Origin: Thalassospiraceae bacterium LMO-SO8
GTDB lineage: Bacteria > Pseudomonadota > Alphaproteobacteria > Rhodospirillales > Casp-alpha2
Reading direction: 5' to 3'
NCBI GenBank assembly: GCA_031655335.1
Contig: CP134226.1
Span: 1,674,001 to 1,738,000 of the forward strand
DNA: 64,000 bases
The notes under the pieces were generated by a model, which was not told the DNA's origin, did no database searches, and worked only from the letters and a program-made list of their open reading frames with translations. Positions 8,577 to 15,039 of this stretch are shown here, piece by piece (the first letter of the stretch is position 1; each line of letters starts with the position of its first letter). Position numbers and translations under genes: made by a program.

Positions 8577-8616
8577 TACCGCAGTCCGGGTGAAGCGGTT
8601 CGCCCGGACTGCGGTA
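8577..8616 (-). promoter_or_regulatory. 14-bp hairpin with ops-like element before legF
   Basis: A perfect 14-bp inverted repeat (TACCGCAGTCCGGG, 12-base loop, CCCGGACTGCGGTA) fills half of the 80-base gap between the NusG-like gene and legF. Read on the minus strand, its descending arm runs into GCGGTAGCATG. This matches the E. coli ops element GGCGGTAGCGTG at 10 of 12 positions and includes the legF start codon. No U-run follows, so it is not a standard terminator. It may be a pause or recruitment site for the NusG-like factor, an attenuator, or an RBS-masking hairpin. The hairpin is directly visible; the function is inference. Confidence 0.55.
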
Positions 8617-8654
8617 ATGGTCGGGTGCGGCCAGCGGCTGCGGGGCCGCCGAAA

Positions 8655-9146
8655 TCAGGCCGCCGTGACGGCGTGGCCGGGCAGGTGGGTGCGTACGACG
8701 CGGCCCATGAATTCCAGTAGAAGGACGACGCGGTGTTCGTCGTCGACGCATTCGAACAGGCCTTCGATCTCCGCGAACGGGCCGTCCGTGACGCAGATTT
8801 TCTGCCCTTTGGTGAAGGGCGGCGGTGCGACTTGGACGATGCCGTCCCGTTCCTGATCGTGGATTGCGTCAATGATCTCGTCTGGGATGGCGATCGGGTC
8901 GGGGCCATCACTGAGCAGGTAGCTGACGCCGATGGTGCCGTTGATTGACCGCCAGCGCTGCAGTGCCGGGTTCATGCGCACGAACAGATAACGCGGGAAC
9001 AGCGGCGTCATGACGTCGTAGACGCGGCGCGCGTGCCGGCAGCGCTTGCGATAGCGCGGCAGGTAGGTGGTGAAGCCCTGCTTGGTTAGGTTCTGGACGG
9101 CGACCTGTTCCTTGCCGGCCTGGGTGTAGACGACGTACCACTTCAT
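8655..9146 (-). CDS. NusG/RfaH-like specialised antitermination factor
   Basis: A 163-residue NusG paralogue. The N-terminal NGN domain is clear (MKWYVVYTQAGKE, TYLPRYRK, PLFPRYLFVRM at about residues 48-58), and a C-terminal KOW segment begins near residue 108 (FTKGQKICVTDGPFAEIEGLF). It is not the housekeeping nusG, since secE and rplKAJL are absent. Its ATG overlaps the stop of the winged-helix gene (ATGA). Specialised NusG paralogues at the head of polysaccharide operons are known to suppress termination and polarity over the long transcript. That fits the roughly 8.5-kb operon that follows. Confidence 0.88.
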   Translation of the reverse strand: MKWYVVYTQAGKEQVAVQNLTKQGFTTYLPRYRKRCRHARRVYDVMTPLFPRYLFVRMNPALQRWRSINGTIGVSYLLSDGPDPIAIPDEIIDAIHDQERDGIVQVAPPPFTKGQKICVTDGPFAEIEGLFECVDDEHRVVLLLEFMGRVVRTHLPGHAVTAA

Positions 9147-9811
9147 ATGTCGTTCGCTCCCGCGAGAGGTTGTGTCGAGGCGCCCGTGACCCGCATGAAC
9201 TTCGGCGTCAACACGCGACCTTCCGGCAGCACGGCGGAAAGTCCGTCGAAGACCAGCTGCGGATCGGCCAGATCGGCGATGATCACGGCGTTGGGGCGCC
9301 GGGACGACGGGATGTCGTCGAGTTTCTGATAGATCGGCAGGTCGCAAAACAGGGCTTCGTTGCGGCCGGGGTCGAGGATGCCGACGATCGCCACGCCGGT
9401 TCCCGCGGCCGCGAGGGTGGCGATCTCGGCGAGGTCCGTGGCGCCGACGACGACCACTCGGTTCCAACCCCGGGTCGCGCAATAGCGGAAGATATCGGCG
9501 TACTCCTGGCGCGCCGTGCGGTAGAACTGCAAGGAGTGGCTGAGATACTCGGCGGTCAACCGGCTCTTTTCCGCGAAGCCCTGCGGCGTCAGGTAGTAGG
9601 CGTAGCGCCTGGCGGGAACCTGGCGAATCTTCAGCAGGCCCTTCTTCACGCATCGCTTGAGGACGGCATTGGTCAGGCCCAGGGCGACGCCCAGGCGTTC
9701 GGCCAGACCGCGTTGCGAGATGGCTTCGTTCTCCGCGACCGCGTCCAGCAGATCCAGGGTCGTCTCCGCCATTTGGCTGCGGTTCTGGGCGTCAAATTTT
9801 CCGGTTGCCAT
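9143..9811 (-). CDS. Winged-helix regulator with Rossmann-like C-terminal domain
   Basis: A 222-residue protein with a winged helix-turn-helix at about residues 14-80 (the ISQRGLAERLGVALGLTNAV helix pair is clear) like the MarR-type EPS-associated regulators. A second domain from about residue 115 begins RVVVVGATDLAEIATLAA and continues VAIVGILDPG, resembling the N-terminal nucleotide-sugar domain of NeuD/PglD proteins, including LegH in this operon. It may sense a sugar nucleotide. The start is ATG with AGAGGGG four bases upstream, and the tandem operators lie 11 bases further. It is first in the operon and probably controls its own promoter. Confidence 0.8.
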   Translation of the reverse strand: MATGKFDAQNRSQMAETTLDLLDAVAENEAISQRGLAERLGVALGLTNAVLKRCVKKGLLKIRQVPARRYAYYLTPQGFAEKSRLTAEYLSHSLQFYRTARQEYADIFRYCATRGWNRVVVVGATDLAEIATLAAAGTGVAIVGILDPGRNEALFCDLPIYQKLDDIPSSRRPNAVIIADLADPQLVFDGLSAVLPEGRVLTPKFMRVTGASTQPLAGANDI

Positions 9812-9821
9812 GGGCCCCTCT

Positions 9822-9858
9822 GTTCATTCCTTGAACATACAATGTTCACAACATGAAC
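9822..9858. promoter_or_regulatory. Two tandem GTTCA-N5-TGAAC operators, 22 bp apart
   Basis: Two identical palindromes GTTCA-N5-TGAAC occupy 9822-9836 and 9844-9858. Their 22-bp spacing places them on the same face of the helix. The whole 37-bp block is itself symmetric about position 9840 (inner arms TGAACAT-ACA-ATGTTCA). It lies just upstream of the winged-helix gene and overlaps the predicted -35 and -10, as expected for an autoregulatory repressor dimer pair. Confidence 0.75.
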
Positions 9859-9863
9859 GTCAA
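9834..9863 (-). promoter_or_regulatory. Predicted sigma-70 promoter of the sugar operon
   Basis: On the minus strand TTGACG (9863-9858) and TATGTT (9839-9834) are separated by 18 bases. Transcription would start near 9827, giving a very short leader before the ATG at 9811 and its AGAGGGG ribosome site. Both boxes overlap the tandem operators. Confidence 0.5.
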
Positions 9864-9921
9864 GTCGGCCAACGGTCGGCACGGTAGGCCCGTGCATCGA
9901 AAAAGATAATGATTTTAGAGG

Positions 9922-11544
9922 CTAAGAGGCAGCCGGCGGCCTTGCATTGTGATATGCTTGGCGGAAGATGTTGCCGCTGCGGTGCATGACAAGCGCGCGC
10001 AGGGCATTGACGCCTCGAAGATAGCGGTTCACGCCACCGTTCCACATCAGGGCCCGCAGGTTGCTCGCCCACACGCGGGGAGAACTGTAATATTCCATGA
10101 ACGCCCGCTTGTACCAGTACTGCATACGTTCCTTGCCGATCAGCGGGTTGACGTAGATCGGATCGTCAAAGTCAATCGACAGGAATTCGCTCCAATCTTT
10201 GTGCTGCCGAATGCCGCCGTCCTTCTGGCAGGCAGCGTACAAATCGGTCGCCGGATAGGGCACAGGTAGGTAGAAAAGGCTCATCTGCGCGGCGAGTTGT
10301 TTCGCGTACTTGATGGTGTTGTGCACCATCTCTTCAGTTTCGCCGGGCAGACACAGGATGTACGAATTGGTCATCGTGATCTTGGCTTTGTGGGTCCATC
10401 CGACAGCTTCCGCCTGCCGTTCGGCGGTGATCCCCTTCTTGATGACCTGAAGCGACGATTCATTGGCGGATTCGATACCGTAAAGAATATTCCGGCAGCC
10501 CGCCTCGTGCATCAGGGCAAGTAGGTCCGGATCGACGCGATCGGTCCGCGTCGTGCATGACCAAAGGAGGTCGTTGAGGCCCTCTTTGATCATCATCTCG
10601 AAAACCTGGGTGATGTACTTGCGGTTGATGGTGAAGGTCGAGTCCTGGAAATAGACGCCGCGCGCGCCTTTTTCGTATTTCAGGATCTTCAGTTCCTCGA
10701 TCACCCTTTCAGGTGACAGCAGCCGCAACTTCTTGCCCAGCGCCACATGTGCCTCGCAAAAACTGCAAGGATAGGGACAGCCGCGTTGCATGACCACCGG
10801 ATAATTGGGCAAGCGGATGTACTGCGTCGGATGGGGGACGTACTGTGCCAGATCAAGGTCTCCGAACATTCCGACGGGCAGGTCGTCCAAATCGGGCAAA
10901 AGCGTGCGGTCGGGGTTTTTGACGACGGTCTTGGCGTCGGCGCGCCAAGTCAGGCCTTCGATATGCTCGAACGTTGTCATGCCTCGGCACAGGGCATCGA
11001 TCAGTTCGACGATGGTCCCTTCACCCTCCCGCCGAATGCAGAAATCGCATTCAGGGGATTCCTCCATCGACAAGACGGAGTTTGCGGTGGCGTGAACGCC
11101 TCCATACGCGATTACGGCGTCAGGCAGGACCCCGCGGACAAGTCGAGCCGTGTTGAACACGTGGGTCGCCGTTGGTGTGAACAGCGGCATTCCGACAAAA
11201 TTATACTGCTTGTCGCTCAGCTGCCCGCGCAAGTCGGACTCCGTCATGTCGCCGAACTGGGTGTCGATAAAGTCGACGTCGTGGCCCATGTGGCGCAGCC
11301 AACGGTAAATGGAAATCGTCCCCAGTGGGGGCAGATACCCCTGTTCTACCTTGACGCTGCCCCACGCCGCTTCCGGGGGGTAGAAAGGTTCTAACAGGAG
11401 GATCTTTGGTGACTGTTTCGGAAACCTCTTGTAACGCGCTACGCGAGACTCATGAAAGGACTGGCCGGAGGGCGCGCCGGTAATTTCTTCGAATGTCGGT
11501 ATCTTTATAGGGCACGTCGTCGTTTCACTGGAAGGGACGTACAT
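9922..11544 (-). CDS. B12-binding-domain radical SAM protein
   Basis: A 540-residue protein with an N-terminal cobalamin-binding-like domain (about residues 45-190; GYLPPLGTISIYRWLRHMGH and the YGGVHAT segment) and a radical SAM core. Its cluster motif C-x3-C-x2-C is CPYPCSFC at residues 256-263. The GIESANESSLQ and LPGETEEM motifs are those of the B12-binding radical SAM class, which includes methyltransferases and ring- or C-C-forming enzymes. The C-terminal 120 residues are rich in aromatics and may bind a lipid or large substrate. The start ATG has AGGACG upstream. The product is unknown. It sits at the edge of the accessory glycan locus, behind the regulator gene but separated from it by the operator region. 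Confidence 0.85.
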   Translation of the reverse strand: MYVPSSETTTCPIKIPTFEEITGAPSGQSFHESRVARYKRFPKQSPKILLLEPFYPPEAAWGSVKVEQGYLPPLGTISIYRWLRHMGHDVDFIDTQFGDMTESDLRGQLSDKQYNFVGMPLFTPTATHVFNTARLVRGVLPDAVIAYGGVHATANSVLSMEESPECDFCIRREGEGTIVELIDALCRGMTTFEHIEGLTWRADAKTVVKNPDRTLLPDLDDLPVGMFGDLDLAQYVPHPTQYIRLPNYPVVMQRGCPYPCSFCEAHVALGKKLRLLSPERVIEELKILKYEKGARGVYFQDSTFTINRKYITQVFEMMIKEGLNDLLWSCTTRTDRVDPDLLALMHEAGCRNILYGIESANESSLQVIKKGITAERQAEAVGWTHKAKITMTNSYILCLPGETEEMVHNTIKYAKQLAAQMSLFYLPVPYPATDLYAACQKDGGIRQHKDWSEFLSIDFDDPIYVNPLIGKERMQYWYKRAFMEYYSSPRVWASNLRALMWNGGVNRYLRGVNALRALVMHRSGNIFRQAYHNARPPAAS

Positions 11545-12005
11545 GAAATTTCGTCCTGACGCTGATCTGGTGACAAATAGAGGTGCACTTGTTCCAGGCT
11601 AACGGCCGACCCAACATACATTAGCACCTGAAACTTGGGCATAATCATTTTGGCCTGCCTCAACATATGGTTTCTACCTTGATTGTTCAAGGTTGCCGGC
11701 GCGTGACCAAAGGTGAAAAATCCCATTGCATTTAGGTCGGCGCGACGCCAGCTATACTCTTGCCACAGGGAGGCGGAGCGGGTCGAGGGCGCCGGACGGT
11801 CATATCCAAAGAGGTGAAATCCTTGGCCTTCATTGTGCTCTGTGTTATCAACCCGCCGAGGATCTTGACGTAAACGCGTGCCGACGTCGATGGCCATCCG
11901 TTGTCCCCCGATAGTCGAAGAGTGACATGACGTCGACGGCTCTCTTGTGGCGGATACCGGGCTTCCGTTGGGGTGCTCGTTACGGCTCTGGATGCGCGGG
12001 GAAAC
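11545..12005. other. Divergent intergenic region between two radical SAM genes
   Basis: About 460 bases without a recognisable long gene, noticeably A/T-rich from 11580 to 11760. It holds a perfect 7-4-7 inverted repeat ACCTTGA-TTGT-TCAAGGT at 11676-11693. A weak plus-strand promoter candidate is TTTAGG and TATACT (11753-11758) with a 16-base spacer. If that promoter is used, the plus-strand radical SAM mRNA has a leader of about 240 bases that includes a 35-codon open frame. Confidence 0.5.
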
Positions 12006-12034
12006 ATGTACAAAAGCGCAGCGCTTCTTTCTAA
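11927..12034 (+). CDS. Possible 35-codon small ORF before radical SAM gene
   Basis: An ATG preceded by GAAGAG opens a 35-codon frame rich in Trp, Arg, Gly, Tyr and Ser (for example LLWRIPGFRWGARYGSG) that overlaps the start of the radical SAM-SPASM gene by 29 bases in another frame. It could be a leader peptide, a RiPP-like precursor, or chance. Nothing but position and composition supports it. Confidence 0.15.
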   Translation: MTSTALLWRIPGFRWGARYGSGCAGKHVQKRSASF

Positions 12035-13097
12035 CGTCCATTTGACCCGTCGTAATCCGGTCAGCTTGGTGCATTTTGTAACCAATCGCTGCAATGCCCG
12101 GTGTTCGTTCTGCTTTATTGACTTCGACGATCCCGAAACGTTCCGGGGAGAATTGACGATTGAAGAGATCGATCAGTTTACGCGAACCCTGGGCCCCAGC
12201 CTGCAGAATGTGAACTTGACGGGCGGCGAGCCGTTCGCGCGGAAAGAATTGCTCGAAATCGCCCGGATTTATTTCAGGAACACCGATATTCGTTCGATTT
12301 TCATTACGTCGAACGGCAGCCTGCCGGACCGGATGGTGCCTTTCGCGCGGGCATTGTCGGAAGAATTTCCTGATCGGAAAGTCATTTTTTCGTTGTCGAT
12401 CGATTCCTTTCCTGAGGAACATGACCGGATACGGAAGATCGACGGCTTATTCGATAAGTGCATGGAATCGTATCACGGTTTGGTCGCCCTTGGCGGTGCC
12501 GCAATGGTGAATATCGCCATTACGGTTTCCCATGAAAACCATGAGATCGTGATGCCGCTATACGAGTATTTGGTCGAGAAGCGGGCAGTCAAGGCGCTCA
12601 CGGCAACGATTGTTAGGGACGAAGGCGTGTACCGAATCCCCAGGGATCGGAAAGAATCGATCGCGGATGCGTATGCGAACCTGACAACACGTATTCAGGC
12701 GGACCTCCGAAGCGGGTGCCTGGAAGGGTATGATGTCGACACCCTACAAGGGCGGTTGATGAATAAAAAGAATGTAATCGTCAACAAGTTGATCTCGGAT
12801 ACTTATGTTGAGCCTAGATATGTAAGTCCGTGCCACGCGGGTACGTTGTTCGGCGTAATCGAAGCGAACGGGCGAGTGCGGCCTTGCGAAGTGTTGAACG
12901 ACGACCTCGGAAATCTTCGCGACCACAATTACGATTTTCAGAAGATATGGCAGAGCAGCGACGCAAAGGCGCTGGCGGCTTGGATTAAGAAAAGCAAGTG
13001 CAATTGCACATACGAATGCGCCTGGAGTTTTAATGTACTCGGTAACGCCCGCTACCAACCTGCCCTGATCGCGGCGGCCCTGGGTAAGTATTGGTGA
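12006..13097 (+). CDS. Radical SAM/SPASM protein
   Basis: A 363-residue radical SAM enzyme with CNARCSFC at residues 29-36 and NLTGGEPFAR at about 79-88, the usual core motifs. Its C-terminal cysteines (YVSPCHAG, VRPCEVL, CNCTYEC) form a SPASM-type auxiliary cluster domain. The ATG at 12006 was preferred over an upstream GTG because GGGGAA lies five bases before it. SPASM enzymes modify peptides or proteins or act on sugars such as 2-deoxy-scyllo-inosamine; no substrate can be named here. The next gene, a glycosyltransferase, begins inside its stop codon (GTGA), so the two are co-translated. Base composition is more A/T-rich than in the flanking housekeeping genes. Confidence 0.82.
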   Translation: MYKSAALLSNVHLTRRNPVSLVHFVTNRCNARCSFCFIDFDDPETFRGELTIEEIDQFTRTLGPSLQNVNLTGGEPFARKELLEIARIYFRNTDIRSIFITSNGSLPDRMVPFARALSEEFPDRKVIFSLSIDSFPEEHDRIRKIDGLFDKCMESYHGLVALGGAAMVNIAITVSHENHEIVMPLYEYLVEKRAVKALTATIVRDEGVYRIPRDRKESIADAYANLTTRIQADLRSGCLEGYDVDTLQGRLMNKKNVIVNKLISDTYVEPRYVSPCHAGTLFGVIEANGRVRPCEVLNDDLGNLRDHNYDFQKIWQSSDAKALAAWIKKSKCNCTYECAWSFNVLGNARYQPALIAAALGKYW

Positions 13098-14107
13098 CCG
13101 GGGCGGAGTCTGTGGCAGGTCAGGAGCATCTTAAGGCGACGATCATTGTCCCTTGCGTCGAAGTCGATTCGTTGACGCGGCGATGCGTGCAGACGTGCTC
13201 CACCCTTTTTCCGGGAGTGGAAATCATCGTTCTGTCCGATGTCCCCGACACCCAACGTAACGTCGTCGATCTGCCGGGCGTCAAGGTCGAGGTCACAGGC
13301 AAGGTGACGATTGCAGCAAAGCGGAACGCGGCTGCCCGGTTGTCGGCCCTCCCGTTCTTAGCGTTGATCGACAGTGACGCTTATCCAGAGAAGGACTGGG
13401 CATCAAACGCCGTCGTGCATCTCGAGAGGGATGCGGGCATCTGGGCTGTCGGCGGCCCCAACCTTTCGCCGATGGACAGGCCCCCTGGCGAGCGCTTTGT
13501 GGGCGCTGCCCTTAAAAGCCCGCTAGTCAGCGGCAAGTGGACCTATCGAAAAAGGGTAGAGCCCGCGCGCCGCGTGGATGATCTGCCGTCCTGCAATCTC
13601 ATCGTCCGCCGAGACCGTTATCTGGAACTGGGCGGCATGGACGAGGCGTTGATAACCGGGGAAGACATGGAATTCTGCGCCCGGCTACGGAGTGCGGGGG
13701 GAGAAATCCTCTACACGCCGGACGTCCTTGTGTTCCATAAGGCCCGTAATCTGATCAACTTTATCGCCCAACGTCTGACTTATGGAACCAGTGTGCCCAG
13801 CCTTGTCCGGCGCCGGCAAAATCTTGATTTCATCTTTTTGTGCTTGCCCGCCGCATTCGTATTGTTCATGGCGACCGGATTTCTTGGCGTATTCTGGCCG
13901 GTATACGGGCAGTTCTGGCTCGCCATTATGACGATTTACGCCATTGTCATTCTCGTCGAGGCGATCCGAAATGCCGGAAAGGCCCAGGACATACCGGGAG
14001 TGGCCATTGCCCTTTTTCTGGGAAATGTCGTGCCTGGGATCGGCACGCTTTGCCGCTTGATCGGGCTTTTCCGAGACCCGTCCAACATATACCGGAATGA
14101 CAGATAG
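13094..14107 (+). CDS. GT2 glycosyltransferase with C-terminal membrane segments
   Basis: A 337-residue family 2 glycosyltransferase. The nucleotide-sugar DxD motif is DSD in LALIDSDAYPEKD (about residues 92-104), and the acceptor-activating GEDMEFCARL motif follows near residue 193. Two to three hydrophobic helices (about 245-310) anchor it in the inner membrane. The start is the GTG in the GTGA overlap with the preceding radical SAM stop. The DxD and ED motifs point to an active inverting transferase; donor and acceptor are unknown. Tight coupling to the radical SAM gene suggests one pathway. Confidence 0.82.
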   Translation: MTGAESVAGQEHLKATIIVPCVEVDSLTRRCVQTCSTLFPGVEIIVLSDVPDTQRNVVDLPGVKVEVTGKVTIAAKRNAAARLSALPFLALIDSDAYPEKDWASNAVVHLERDAGIWAVGGPNLSPMDRPPGERFVGAALKSPLVSGKWTYRKRVEPARRVDDLPSCNLIVRRDRYLELGGMDEALITGEDMEFCARLRSAGGEILYTPDVLVFHKARNLINFIAQRLTYGTSVPSLVRRRQNLDFIFLCLPAAFVLFMATGFLGVFWPVYGQFWLAIMTIYAIVILVEAIRNAGKAQDIPGVAIALFLGNVVPGIGTLCRLIGLFRDPSNIYRNDR

Positions 14108-14127
14108 CGTAAGGCCGGTGACCGCAT

Positions 14128-14991
14128 TCAAGATTTGGCCATGATCTGGCGCAACAGGTCAGCGAGCAGGCCCAAACCGAAAACAAGTATTCCCGCGATC
14201 AGCGCGCCAACCCCCATCATGAAACCGGTTAAAAGCTTGAACGTCACGCCAATGCCGACGCTGACGCCGGCAATTACGAAACAAAAAATGGTCATCAGCG
14301 TGAAAATCTTGAGCGGATCGTAATAAAGAATCGCTTGAACGATGTATTGCATCGTGCGTAGGGAATCCCGCCAGAGCCGTACTTTCGTCGTCCCCATCCG
14401 CTCATGATAATCAATCGGCAAGTAGTCGACGAATTTGGACGTCATCATGTAGGCCAGCGTCAAAGAAGTCGTGAAGCTGAAGGTGTCACAGAGCTGACCG
14501 AAGAACGGCATCGCCGTCTTGCGGGAAAACACCCTTAGCCCGGAATTAATGTCAGGAATACTTCGCCCGGCACACCATTCAACGAGGAAACGAAGCAAGA
14601 TCCGCATTGGCCACTTGATGGCTGAGCCCCGATAATGTGTCCCGCGCCGCGCGCCGACGACCATGTCGAAGCCCCCGTTGAAATGTTCCAGGAGAGCTGG
14701 AATCTCCTCGATCGGGTAGGTGCCGTCCGCGTCGGTAATGACGATGGTGTCATTCGTCGCGTGGGTGATTCCAATTTTAAGCGAGCGACCGTAGCCGACG
14801 TTGTGAGGATTTCTGATGACGCGGGCGCCCGCCGAATGTGCAAGGTCTCCGGTTCGGTCGGAGGAACCATCATCGACAACGATTATTTCGATCGGCGCTA
14901 CGTTCTTGTTCTGCAATGTATCGCGAACACGTCTGACCGTGTCGGCAATAGCGCCTTCCTCATTGAAGGCCGGGATTATGATTGAGACCAA
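14128..14991 (-). CDS. Polyprenyl-phosphate glycosyltransferase (DPM1/ArnC-like)
   Basis: A 287-residue GT2 protein of the dolichyl/undecaprenyl-phosphate sugar transferase type. It has PAFNEEGAI at about residues 7-15, VVDDGSSDRT near 40, the DADGTYP motif near 90 and two C-terminal transmembrane helices (about residues 222-280). Enzymes of this type load a sugar onto the lipid carrier for use by GT-C transferases, of which several are nearby. It is convergent with the preceding GT2 gene, with 20 bases between the stops. Specific sugar unknown. Confidence 0.85.
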   Translation of the reverse strand: MVSIIIPAFNEEGAIADTVRRVRDTLQNKNVAPIEIIVVDDGSSDRTGDLAHSAGARVIRNPHNVGYGRSLKIGITHATNDTIVITDADGTYPIEEIPALLEHFNGGFDMVVGARRGTHYRGSAIKWPMRILLRFLVEWCAGRSIPDINSGLRVFSRKTAMPFFGQLCDTFSFTTSLTLAYMMTSKFVDYLPIDYHERMGTTKVRLWRDSLRTMQYIVQAILYYDPLKIFTLMTIFCFVIAGVSVGIGVTFKLLTGFMMGVGALIAGILVFGLGLLADLLRQIMAKS

Positions 14992-15039
14992 ATCGGGCTC
15001 CCTTCTTGCCGTGACGATGATGTAGCTTCGGCGTTAGGC

